Positions 21,917-31,361 of a DNA stretch of 40,400 bases are shown here, one piece after another. The notes beneath the pieces were generated by a model. It was not told where the DNA came from. It was given only the letters and a program-made list of their open reading frames with translations, and made no database searches. How positions within the stretch are numbered: position 1 is the stretch's first letter; each line of letters begins with the position of its first letter. The position numbers and the translations under genes were made by a program. Source of the DNA: Polychytrium aggregatum (taxonomy: Eukaryota > Chytridiomycota > Chytridiomycetes > Polychytriales); NCBI RefSeq assembly GCF_025602895.1, contig NW_026516445.1, positions 1 to 40,400 on the forward strand, read 5' to 3'.

Positions 21917-22270
21917 CCTCCCATCAATGAGAACCAGCTCGCACCCTGTGCCACAGCAATCGGCACCATTCAGTCCAACTCCAACAAATCATACCAGCAG
22001 TGCATGCTCGACAACAAAGACATCACTCAAATTGCCCAGGGCAACACAACCAAGACATCGAGCCAGTTCTCGTCTGACCAGAATACTTCCGGTCTCGACT
22101 CGACAGCGATCATTGCCCTGGTTGCTGCATGTCTCTGTTGTTGCTGCGGCATCTCGTCGATTGCGGCCATCGGGTATTATGCTTACCAGAGCATCGATTC
22201 CGGGAGCGGCAGCAGCGGACCGGGCGGTATGCCATCGCCAGCATCCATCGTGAGCAAACTCAAGAAGTAG
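21917..22270 (+). CDS. Small single-pass membrane protein, 3' exon
   Basis: From an acceptor ending TCTCAG at 21916 the frame reads PPINENQLAPCATAIG, a Gln/Asn/Ser-rich outside part with two cysteines, a membrane helix (AIIALVAACLCCCCGISSI) with a run of four cysteines that could be palmitoylated, then YYAYQS, a Gly/Ser stretch and a basic SKLKK end. The 5' exon is not identified; MVATHPPSQEIPVPVNR with a hydrophobic end (from 21762) is a candidate. The composition resembles the minus-strand neighbour at 22260-22798, suggesting a local family. The function is unknown. Confidence 0.5.
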   Translation, partial: PPINENQLAPCATAIGTIQSNSNKSYQQCMLDNKDITQIAQGNTTKTSSQFSSDQNTSGLDSTAIIALVAACLCCCCGISSIAAIGYYAYQSIDSGSGSSGPGGMPSPASIVSKLKK

Positions 22271-22798
22271 ACGCAGCATGTAGTAGGTATGCCGAGTTGA
22301 TGGTGATCGTGCTTGGCGCAAAGAGTAAATTGGTGATCGAGCGATTGTCACTGTTCAAAATGACATCACACGGGTCGCTCGCTGCTTCGTATCCTGTGCG
22401 GTTCCAGAGCTTGTAGTTGGTCGAGTTGGGTCCACAGGTGTATATGTCGAGATTCAGCGTCTGTTGGGAGGCCAGGGTGGTCGGGGTGGGTACATTTTGG
22501 ATCATGTTAGCACACTCATCCATCGGACTGACACTACCATCACCTGTGGCGGCACCCGGGTTCACTGGGAAATAATAGCAGCCATTACCGTCAGTGTTGT
22601 ACATGCACTCGGCGTTGTTCTGGTTGATCGTGCAACGGTGTACATCTTGATGGTCGGGACGTAGATGCAGGACCATGGTGTTGTCGAGTGGGTCTTGTTG
22701 TACTGATAGAGCCCAAATCCTCCACTTGCAGTCAGGAGCGATGAGGAGACGCAGCACAGAGCGATAACGGCCACGATGATCCAGATTTGACTTGACAT
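22260..22798 (-). CDS. Small secreted or single-pass membrane protein with Cys-rich ectodomain
   Basis: ATG 22798 starts a signal anchor (IWIIVAVIALCCVSSSLL) followed by GFGLYQYNK. The rest continues in a different frame: CTINQNNAECMYNTDGNGC, MDECANMIQNVP, NLDIYTCGPNS, then YEAASDPCD. The frame changes near 22630-22650 by one missing base, or by an unseen splice; no intron of normal size fits. The Cys-rich part looks disulfide-bonded. Its 3' end overlaps the stop of the convergent gene at 22270 by about 11 bp, so the true end may be earlier. It starts 72 bp from the divergent TFIIS-like gene. Confidence 0.5.
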
Positions 22799-22870
22799 TG
22801 GTCTGCTGCGAAGGGCGTGTCAGAAAAAACGCAGTAAGGGTTTCATCCTCGGCATATGCAATAGCACCCG

Positions 22871-23625
22871 ATGGACTCGCAGCGTAGCATCGCCCTGCAG
22901 ACCCTCCAGGCAAAGACGCCCGACCACGCCGAGGTCTTGGAAGAGAGCATCTATCGCTATGCCACCACAACCTACAAGGGCGTGTGCAGCTGGATCAACC
23001 CGCAGTTCCGAGACGCATACAAGTCCCGCGCCATCATGATGCTATCGAACCTGGAGGCCATCGTCGGCATGTTCAACTCGGGTGCCATTCAAGACCCTGC
23101 CAACTGGACGACCTGACACACCAGAGCCTTCGTCCGGACGCTTGGCTGGTGCAAGACCAGGGGGCCACTGGCACGACAGCGGCAGCAGCGGCAAACGGCA
23201 AGTCCGGAGGAGCCGACGGCCAGATGAAATGCACCGACTGTGCTCGCATGGGCAGAGACTCGTATAACACCGAGTTCATCCTGGCCCAGCATCGCTCTTT
23301 GGACGAGGCCAGCACCATATACGCCCACTGCTCCGCCCACATCGCATTCCATCGCATTCAATCGCACACCATCATACCAAATGCAAGTCGTCACTCGTAT
23401 CACTCTCCCAGATTGCCAAGAAGAGCGCACTTGGCAATGCCCAAGAGAATACCACATCCATGCATTCCAGACCACCCGGCCCACAACCACAGAGGAGCTT
23501 CATCGTGGCCTTGGTCAATGCTGGGAATGCTGGATGCGTCTCTTCCATGGCAAAACTGGCGTACCACTACGCAAAGGGAGATGGCGTCGAGAAGAACGAC
23601 GGCATCGCATCCAAGTGGCTCATGA
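22871..23625 (+). CDS. Short TFIIS-like protein (central domain plus zinc ribbon), frameshifted
   Basis: From ATG 22871 the product begins with a helical part resembling the TFIIS central (polymerase-binding) domain: VLEESIYRYATTTY, FRDAYKSRAIMMLSNLEAI and SGAIQDPAN. A one-base shift near 23103 moves the frame to LDDLTHQSLRPDAW, an Ala/Gly linker and then a zinc-ribbon-like MKCTDCARMGRDSYN...AQHRSLDEASTIYAHC. The RSLDE segment matches the acidic hairpin (RSADE) that TFIIS inserts into the RNA polymerase active site. The second metal pair reads C-x2-H rather than C-x2-C. The N-terminal LW domain of full TFIIS is absent. The frame stays open to 23625, overlapping the Sel1 gene, so the real end is probably near 23360. 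It could be a degenerate copy or a small specialised factor. Confidence 0.5.
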
Positions 23626-24638
23626 AGGCTTGCGAGCATGGCCATCTACCCTCGCAGTACACACTGGGAGTTCGCTTCCAGAATGGTATTGGTCTCCCAA
23701 TCGACCATGTGAAAGCCGCCAGGCTACTGACTGGGTGTCTGGAGAAGCAGCCCAATGGATCAATCATCCCGATCGGGCCCCATCTCACCAACAGCATCCT
23801 CGACCAGCAAGATCCTGTTTTGGCTGCCAAGGTGTATTCCATCCTGGCCGCGAGGAACAACGCCGAGTCACAGGTTCGTCTTGGTCGATGCTACCGAGAT
23901 GGCATCGGAGTCCCCAAGAATCACCAAGAAGCATTCTTCAACTTCCGAAAGGCGGCCGAAGTGAAGAACCTCACTGGCTGCTTCGAGTTTGGAATGCGGC
24001 TACCTCAATGGCATTTATGTCGACAAGGACTCGACCAGGTGCCTCAAACGGCTTGTCCTCGCAGCCGATGGTGGTCTGGCCTGTGCTCAGAATGGCATTG
24101 GCACCCTCTACTATGACAGTATCGGCATCGTCAGAGACAGCCACATTGCAGTGGTATGGTTCAAGAAAGCCGTCGATCAAGGACATTCGAGCGCACAGTA
24201 CAACCTCACCTGTGCGTACTTTGACGGTGATGGTGTAGAGAAGGACAACGACAAGGCATTCGAGTTCTTCTCCAAGGCAGCTGATCAGTCATTTGCTGAG
24301 GGCATCTCGGGACTCGCAACATGCTACCAGTCTGGCCGTGGTACAGTTGCTCCATTATCATGTCGTTCGAATTGCACACTCAAGCAGCCGCACTTGGGTC
24401 AGAGTTCTCGTTTGAGGTGATCCGCTTCAAGTACCTCAATGGCTTTGACGACAACCAGGTCAACGCCATCATCAGCGATATCCCAAAGGAGCTTTCCCCA
24501 GCGATGCGACACCTGGCTCGCCGATATTCCGATGTTGTGGGTGTCACCAGAAACCCAGTGGTGGCCAAGGAACTGTACGCCAGAGCAGCTGGACTTGGCG
24601 ATTCTGATGCAGAGCTCGCCTTGCGCCAGATGGAATGA
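23460..24638 (+). CDS. Sel1-repeat protein with two compensating frame breaks
   Basis: ATG 23460 starts about eight Sel1-like repeats: KLAYHYAKGDGVEKN, TLGVRFQNGIGLPID, RLGRCYRDGIGVPKN, CGYLNGIYVDKD, GIGTLYYDSIGIVRD, LTCAYFDGDGVEKDN, GLATCYQSGRGTV and RHLARRYSDVVGVTRN. The frame shifts +1 near 23994 (in repeat 4) and back -1 between about 24345 and 24370 (in repeat 7). The repeat register is kept across both points, so the gene either carries two assembly indels or is lightly damaged. It ends KELYARAAGLGDSD...RQME at 24638. Unlike the larger Sel1 gene at 19098-20681, it lacks an N-terminal extra domain. Confidence 0.7.
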
Positions 24639-24700
24639 GCGTCGTGGTGTTTGCTGCAAACGTTATTATTGACTTATCTGTAAGTCAATACATTCTCAGC

Positions 24701-25339
24701 ATGGCGTTTTCTGACTCTACCGACTACATTTCGACCAACCCGAACATCTTCTGGGGGCATCATCATCGCTGTCGTCGTGGGTGTGAGGTATGTGGCGGCG
24801 AGAGTTCTGCCCTTGGTTCGGCGGTGCTTCCACTTCTGCCGGAGAGTGTTGGCAAGAAAGCAGTTTGGACACCGACATCGTGGAGTCTGGCAGGTCGAAC
24901 CCTTGTATCCATCCCAGACACATACCCTGGAATCATCCATCATTCTTCTGATCCAGTGGCTCACACAAAGGCTACCTGGGTTCGATCCCCACGATTGGAG
25001 ATAGGGGTTTTGCTCCGTGGTGGATTGCATTTTGGCTCGTCGCCTGCTCGCGATATTCATATCCGGGGGTTTCTGCCCTCGCCGCTGCTGGAGCAGCGGA
25101 CTTGCCCCTCCCCACTCCCCAGCAGATCTCTGCTCCTCCATCACCATTTGCCTCATACCGATGCCAGATCGACACTCCGTGCCCAGTTCAGCCCCCATCG
25201 GGTCTTGATACTTGGTAAGACCTTCAGCAACCCCACTTACCTCGATTTGGCTCCCGTCCTGTTGTCCATGTCTTCCTCCTCTGACCTCTCTGAGTCCCAT
25301 CTCCAGGCCATCCAGGCCGTGATCACCCCCAGTCCGTAG
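24701..25339 (+). CDS. Possible small membrane protein gene, model uncertain
   Basis: ATG 24701 reads MAFSDSTDYISTNPNIFWG. One base later in register the DNA encodes IIIAVVVGV, an obvious membrane helix, ending at GAG followed by GTATGT (a good donor at about 24789). This suggests an extra base in the G5 run at about 24751-24755. A plausible last exon at 25268-25339 encodes SMSSSSDLSESHLQAIQAV. It resembles the other small single-pass proteins in this neighbourhood. The middle of the gene is not resolved. Confidence 0.3.
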   Translation: MAFSDSTDYISTNPNIFWGHHHRCRRGCEVCGGESSALGSAVLPLLPESVGKKAVWTPTSWSLAGRTLVSIPDTYPGIIHHSSDPVAHTKATWVRSPRLEIGVLLRGGLHFGSSPARDIHIRGFLPSPLLEQRTCPSPLPSRSLLLHHHLPHTDARSTLRAQFSPHRVLILGKTFSNPTYLDLAPVLLSMSSSSDLSESHLQAIQAVITPSP

Positions 25340-25732
25340 GGAACGTCCGTTCTCTCCAAAGCTTCACCAGGTTCCTCAGGGAACAGTAACTGAATAGCCT
25401 TTCCAATCGATGAGCCACTGCAACTTTTCGAGCATGAGCCTGGTGGCTACGATCTCCGACCTCCCACTTCAAGTTCCCATCGATGACCACCACAGAAGGC
25501 GCCGGAGCGGATACAAGCATACCCGGAGAAACAAGTTGAATGAAACCACAGATTTCCCTGTTGATTTCGCCTCATCAGACGATATGTTCATCCAACAACA
25601 GGGGGCAATCTCGGAGGTGCCAAACCACAGAGGCAGGTCTGCACTCCGCGGTCCCCGCCTCATTTCTCCCAGCCTTGCATCCAACGCCGAAGCGGACACT
25701 GCATTGGCGCCCGTCAACACACTGGAACATGA
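25340..25732. other. Intergenic region
   Basis: No convincing gene was seen. It leads into a decayed LTR. Confidence 0.4.
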
Positions 25733-25906
25733 ATAGCCCGACCTACGCGATGTGTAGTCGAGTCCTAGGGTTCAAACTTGGACTCGATGATGTGCCTTCG
25801 ACTTGATATTCTGAGTGTCCATCCCATGTCACTTCGAGACAAGGCTGAGCTTGAAAGGATAACTGCCTTCCTCGCTCCCTCTCCGAGTCCAAGCCGGTTA
25901 TTCGAT
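25733..25906 (+). mobile_element. Decayed solo LTR fragment, same family as the LTR at 32067-32298
   Basis: GCGATGTGTAGTCGA, ATGTGCCTTCGACTT, TTCTGAGTGT, CACTTCGAGACA and CCTCGCTCCCTCTCCGAGTCC occur in the same order and spacing as in the LTR at 32067-32220. It is clearly diverged, so it is an old copy. Confidence 0.7.
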
Positions 25907-26143
25907 CCAATCGGGTTCATGCGCAAGTTGTGTCTTGCCTGTGACACCGCCTGGCAGCGCAGCAGGCTCGTGCCGTGAGGCTTGACACCCTATCGGCATC
26001 CACAGACACTTACGGTTGTATATTACTTGACGAGGTGTTATACATATTGCGTTGTTGGTGGCGTCCGTCCTTCCCCTTTCGCATCGCGCAGCTATGGCCG
26101 AGCTTGGGGGCTCGGGTCCCCAATTCACCCGGAGAAAGGACGA
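25907..26143. other. Upstream region of the NLR-like gene
   Basis: Non-coding as far as I can see. It ends in the TATA box of the NLR-like gene. Confidence 0.4.
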
Positions 26144-26150
26144 TATAAAA
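26144..26150 (+). promoter_or_regulatory. TATA box of the NLR-like gene
   Basis: TATAAAA within CGATATAAAACATCC, 54 bp upstream of ATG 26204. The spacing allows a start site at about 26175 and a short leader, which supports the small first exon. Confidence 0.6.
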
Positions 26151-26203
26151 CATCCACCCAACCCCCGGTCCTCCCTTTTCTCTTCGTCCTGATCTCACCC
26201 ACG

Positions 26204-29200
26204 ATGCTCCTGTGGATCATCGTCATATCCGCCCTCGTCGGACTATTGTCCCTCTGGTGGCTGCACCGGAAGAAGCAAGTACCAGGTCAGTGGAGATCGT
26301 TGGTTGCTGAGTCGATTTTGATCAATAATAGCCGTGAAATAGTTTCATTCGAATCGGCGGCCATGGATTGTGATGAATCAGGATGAGTTCTTGGCCATTT
26401 TCTCTCGGCGACGTGGTCCGGAATCGAACTCCCGCCGCCGGGGTGATATCGGATCGAACCACGAGTTCAGTGCGACTCGATTCACCTTGGCTTGAGTGAT
26501 ATTGGCTCGATTCGTATCGGCTTGTCATGTGACCTGATATTCACTCATTCGACATCGAAAACAACTCCAAAGTTAACACCAAGGAACCCAGCGACATTCA
26601 ATCCAAGATCGAAAACACCTCTAATGAAGACGAAGAGACCGAAGAGACTGAAGGATCTAAAGCTTTTGATGAATTCATAAGGAAATGTGGACTCGATAAA
26701 ATGAAGCATCTCTTCATCGCAAATGGATTGGACACCATCGAGTTGGCAAGCTTGACCTCGGCTTTGATCCTCGGTACTTTGACTCGCATTGCTAATTAGT
26801 GCGCCAGCTCCTTACACTAGATGACGGAGAGATGAAGGACATCAGCTTGAAGATTGGCCATGTCAAAACCCTCAAGAATGCGCAGGGAAGGCATCGTCAA
26901 GCTTTTGCCTCCACCTCCAGTTCCAATCTGGCACCAGCATCCACTTCGATTGTCCAGGAAGCGAGTGTGACTGAAGGTAGAGAAGCAACTCCCGAACTCA
27001 AATCAGACGACAAAAGGGCAGGAAATGAAACGCCACTGCATACCACTCTCCCAACTCCACCTCCCGAATATCAAGCCAGTGTCAACGATACCATTCAAAC
27101 AGAGTCAATCAAAACAAGCACCACGAGCGAGCGTCCACCAAGCAATAGCTCTAATGCGTTCCATAAATTTCTTGAGGACAATGTACTAACTAAGTACAAG
27201 GGCCGTTTTGAGGAGCGCGATTACGACACCGTCGATGTGGTATGTGTGCTTTGTCATTCATAATGTTAACCAAGTGCGTTGCTGACTCTTGAACTCCACA
27301 GCTCCTTGCTCTCGATGATAACCAGATTGCCAAGATCGGACTGAATGATGGTGCCACCATGAAGCTCAAGATTGCACAACAAAAGCATGTTTCACCCAGG
27401 CTCGATATACCAAAGGAGTCACCAAGGCTGACAGAACCCACTTTTGTTCCGTCCGAGCGTCTCCTGGATCCAAGCGAGTACACTCCGGTAAAACCGACCC
27501 TGAATTGGAAGTGCAAAAAACATTATGTGAGGCACGATGTCTTCATCAGGTACGTGGTGATTCGTCAGTTTCTGCTCCATTTCATAATTCTAATAAGTGA
27601 TTCCACAGCTATCGGGTCCGAAGTGACACAATCAATGCGACCACCTTGCATGGGACCCTCGCCGTCCCTCCGCGTGGTCAAACAGCAATCCATCCCTATC
27701 TGGACACTGTTTGTCTCAGTGATGGAATGGATTGGGCGCAAGGCTTTATCAACGGCCTCTATCGATCGAATGTGATTGTCCTGATCCTCTCAGAGGCTGG
27801 ACTCGAGCCACTCAATGCTCATCATAAGCACGATAACCAGTTTCTCGAGGTACGCAGGCTTGCATCACACTATTCCATCGACTTTGAACCTCACTATATT
27901 GTGTCTATAGATCCAGCATGCTCTGAAGAGAATGAAGGACGGTGAGAAGAATGGACAATCTGTCATCATCCAGCCCATCTTCATGTGGTCCACCAGAGAG
28001 TTTGATGGAGAAACACTCCACATGAAGTATTTCCCATCCGTCAAAGAGTTCCCCGACTACCCTCCGATCCATAAGAAGAGTCCGTTGTTCGATGGCAAGC
28101 CAATGACGATCCGTGAAACCTTTGCCGAGCTGTTGAAGCTGCAGGCACTCGATGCTGCCGATGGGAACGCTCTCAGGAGGTATGGATTTCGCTGTCGCAT
28201 GGGATCTTGTTGTCACGAACTCACACGATCAATGTTCGATAGGTTGGTGCCCAATATTCGCGAACTCATAATGAAGTCTTCCATTGCAAACAAGCAAGGC
28301 GATGTGTACACACAAGGTGGTAGTGTGATCCTCACCGCTGAACAAGAATCGCTCCTGCGATCCCTCCTCAGTCCCATCGACTCCACTTCCGACAGAAGGG
28401 CACTCGAGGATCTGTATGTCGAGAGCACCCGCCAGTGGCTGTTCGACCAGACCACCGACTGGGTCAACCAAGACACCACCGACACTGCCCTGTAGGTCAA
28501 TGCCGTTGCTGGTGTGGGCAAGTCTGTTGCTGCCGCCCAGATCGCCAACATCCTCACAGCCAGCAACCAGCTGGTGTCGGCGCTGTTCCTCAAGTACAAC
28601 GACACTCGCAAGAGCGATCCACGAGTGGTGTTGAACACCATCGCATATGGACTGTGCAAGTGGCACTCGCCGATCGGCCGCAAGCTGCTCGAGGCTGGCC
28701 ACACCAAGGACAGTCTCGACAAGATGAGCATCCCGGACCTGTTCAAGGCCGTGATTGCCGATCCACTCGAAGCCATCGGCGAATACAGACCCAAGGGATC
28801 GGTGATGATCCTGGTGGATGCACTCGACGAGTGCTCTCCGCGCGACCAGCTGCTCAGTCTGCTTGCTTGGCGCTTCGTCGAACTGAACAAGACCCGTCCG
28901 TGGCTCAAGCTGCTGCTGACATCCCGACCCGAGGACGACATCAAGGCAGCATTCGATGGAGTCCCGACCAAGACAATCGAACCCTCGAGCGAGGAGAACA
29001 TCCGTGACCTCGAGGTGTACATCCATCACCGACTGCGAGTGTATGACACTCTCACTGACTCGGACCGCACCGAGGCAGTCGCCATCCTGCTGGACCAGTC
29101 CAAGACATTCGTGTGGATCAACCTGATCCTCAACACCGTCGACGCAGCATCCACGGACGGCCCAGTGACACTCGCCACGATCAAGGACATCAACGACAGC

Positions 29201-30376
29201 GCCGCCGATGTCGGGCAGCTGTATCACAAGACATTCGCCAAGATCCACTCGCAATCGAGCCACCCGGCCGAGTTGGTCACGGTGGTGTCGGCCATCGCCA
29301 CGGCCCAGTCGATCCTGACCCCGCAGATCATCGCCGATGTGTTTGGACTCGAGATCGGCGTCGTTCGCGAGTGTCTCAAGAGCCTCAGTCTGGTCCTCGA
29401 TCCAGGCGCCAATAGCTTGGGTCCCCGAGGCAGCCAGTCCACCAACACCGAGGTCAAGTTCAACCACAAGTCGGTGGCGGACTATCTCCTCGGCGACACA
29501 TCGGCTGGCCATCCGTGGCATGTATCGACCTCGTTCCACACGGTGTTTGCCAAGGGATGTCTCGGAGCGATCCTCTCGCACGAGCCAGTGGTCAACATCT
29601 GCGAGATCTACGAGTTTCACGACAAGATCCCAGACCTCGAGGACAGGGTCGCAGCCAAGATCACACCGTCGCAGCGATACAGCGTCGCCCACTGGATCAC
29701 ACACTTTGTGTGGTGTGTGGAAGGAGTGGCCGAGTCGAGTCCGGTGTGGCAGTTGACCGAGATGGTCGATGTGGCAGCGGTGCTCACTCGGTTCGTCAAG
29801 ACGCATGTGTTCTTCTGGCTCGAGTGTGGGTCGCTCACACATGTGGTCGAGCCGATCATCGGGCAACTGGCTGTGCTCCGAGGAGTGATCACCAAGGCAC
29901 CCAGCACCACTGTCGACGACACCACGAAGGAACTGGTCAAGGACACGTATCGATTCATCCGCGAGTTTGCCGATCCGATCATCAAGAGTGCACCACAGGT
30001 GTACAACTCGGGGTTTGCATTCACACCGAAGGAGACGGCGATCTACAAGACATATGCCACCCAACTCGAGGACAAGATCCCGTTCCTGGTCACGACGGGT
30101 CCAGCACCCACCTGGGATCCGAGTGAAATGACAATGACAGGGCACACCAACTGGGTGTACTCCGTGGCTATCTCGCCAGATGGCAAATGGATTGCATCGG
30201 GATCAAGCGACAGGACCATCAAGGTGTGGGACTCTACCACGGGCCAGATGAAGCACACCATCGAGGGACAACATAATCCTGTACTTTCCTTGTCTATTTC
30301 GCCAGATGGCACAACAATCAAATCTGGTGATTGGTTTGGTAACCAGATCATCTGGGTATGTCGTGATAAACAGTAG
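26204..30376 (+). CDS. NLR-like receptor: membrane anchor, SAM, SAM, TIR, NACHT, partial WD40; interrupted by an amber codon
   Basis: Exon 1 (26204 to about 26285) encodes a signal anchor (LLWIIVISALVGLLSLWW). SAM1 spans the GC-AG intron 26746-26807 (FIRKCGLDKMKHLF...IEL-LLTLDDGEMKDI). SAM2 spans intron 27240-27301 (FLEDNVLTKYKGRF...VDV-LLALDDNQIAKIGL). TIR follows introns 27550-27608 and 27850-27910: HDVFIS-YRVRSD, CLSDGMDW, SNVIVLILSEA, and DNQFLE-IQHAL with a candidate catalytic Glu. After intron 28180-28242 come a helical linker and NACHT: Walker A GVGKS at 28511-28525, Walker B ILVDALDEC at 28808-28831, and LLTSRPEDD. A winged-helix-like region leads to about two WD40 blades (30127-30376). 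TAG at 28493-28495 replaces the Trp expected before VNAVAGVGKS; both flanks are in one frame. The exon 2 acceptor is not fixed. The role is inferred: ligand-triggered assembly of TIR, possibly cleaving NAD. Confidence 0.8.
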
Positions 30377-30524
30377 GTTCATTCCGACAAAGATTATCTT
30401 GGTAAGCTAAGCTGACTCGCTGTTCGAATCCCTAACCCACTTTGACCTCGTCGCTTCCACAACCAATCTTCCTCAACACCCCCGAGATCCAAAGCGACGT
30501 ATCCTGTTACCGCAGGGTACTAGC
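30377..30524. other. Short spacer between the NLR-like gene and an LTR
   Basis: The WD40 part ends at 30376. GTATGT at 30356-30361 just before that stop could be a splice donor, so further WD40 exons may once have followed. The LTR begins 149 bp after the stop. Confidence 0.4.
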
Positions 30525-30967
30525 TGAGAAGATAATATCAGTGTAATGTATATTACAATCGATTAAATCGGTTGTAAGAACACTGTCCGTAAGCCGTGTG
30601 AATTTGGGCAGAGGTCCGCCACTGTCACGTCCTGTGCAGCCAAAGGCGGGAGTCCTTTCCCTTCTCGGCCTATAAATGGCCTGAACCCCTTCTCTAACAT
30701 CAAGCGGGCAATTCCAATGTATTTCGTCTGACCCCACAAGAGGGAAAGAGCCTGGAGGGGGTTTATGTCCGACAGCCCGACAACGCGGTTGCGCAGTTGG
30801 GAGGCGCTGTGCCTCATACGGTTTCCATAAGCAGCCACATTTGCTCGTGCTTTCCTCTTCCTCAGACGTGCATAATCTCATGAGTGCTAATGGGCTTCCT
30901 CTCGAGCGTGCCTCATTGGCCCCTGTGGAGCATCGTCGGCAATGATGCTCCCAGGAAGTGTCCCTCA
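30525..30967 (-). mobile_element. 3' LTR of a minus-strand chromovirus (Ty3/gypsy)
   Basis: The ends are TGAG...CTCA (inverted). On the minus strand a purine-rich tract (AAAGTTGGGGGGGG) at 30968-30981 abuts the LTR start, as a 3' polypurine tract should. The pol remnant with a chromodomain ends 45 bp before it. The boundaries are inferred from these marks; the 5' LTR is not in the window. Confidence 0.6.
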
Positions 30968-31012
30968 CCCCCCCCAACTTTCAATTTAAATTTCCTTGAA
31001 CACACAACCCAC

Positions 31013-31250
31013 TCATACTTCTATTTCCTTCCAATAACATTGTATCAAGTCGTCGGAGATGTGTGCCTCATTTTCCCAGGTTGCTTCTTCGATTGGATAA
31101 CTTTCCCACTGAACAAGATATTGTTGTTTGCGCCTGTAATTTCGGTCGTCAGTAGTTTTTCTACGTGGTACTCATCGGTGCTTCCCACAAGTGGAGGAGG
31201 CCGGGTGTGAGTGTGTTTTGATGGGAAAACGTTATCTGGATCCTTGAATA
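31013..31250 (-). pseudogene. Integrase tail with chromodomain, relic
   Basis: On the minus strand the sequence reads DPDNVFPSKHTHTRPPPL, DEYHVEKLL, then after a one-base frame shift near 31135 QYLVQWESYPIEEATWEN, AHISDDLIQCYWKEIEV and a stop at 31013-31015. The Y-L-V-x-W-x-x-Y and E-x-x-T-W-E core is that of a chromovirus chromodomain. Upstream of about 31250 the integrase is lost at an abrupt junction. Confidence 0.8.
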
Positions 31251-31361
31251 TAGTTAGGAACTGGAACGGGGAAAACGGGGTCGTGGAGCGAGAAACGGGG
31301 TCGTGGAGACTGGGCAAGAAGTTTGGGAGAGGTTCCCTCGCCTGGGACGGGCCGGGTGTTA

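Noticed and set aside
24950..25000. B-box-like GGGTTCGATCCCC suggesting a tRNA
   Set aside because: No A-box at the right distance and no pairing acceptor ends.
26400..26470. B-box-like GAGTTCGATTCCGG on the minus strand
   Set aside because: No cloverleaf can be drawn and the acceptor strands do not pair.
26746..26807. A 26-nt GT-AG intron (GTACTT...ATTAG) in SAM1
   Set aside because: It is too short, and the resulting protein inserts extra residues into the SAM fold; the GC-AG intron 26746-26807 gives a perfect SAM match and the same position as in SAM2.
28463..28495. A 33-nt intron (GTCAAC...CTGTAG) that would remove the amber codon of the NLR-like gene
   Set aside because: It is far shorter than the introns around it, and the bases look coding; it cannot be fully excluded without transcripts.
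28229..30145. A 638-codon open frame on the minus strand opposite the NACHT exon
   Set aside because: It arises from the strong third-position bias of the plus-strand NACHT coding sequence; its translation has no domain pattern, while the plus strand shows Walker A/B and WD40 motifs.
30405..30445. GTTCGAATCCC after the NLR-like gene, resembling a tRNA T-loop
   Set aside because: The upstream 50 bases give no D-arm or anticodon arm, and the ends do not pair.
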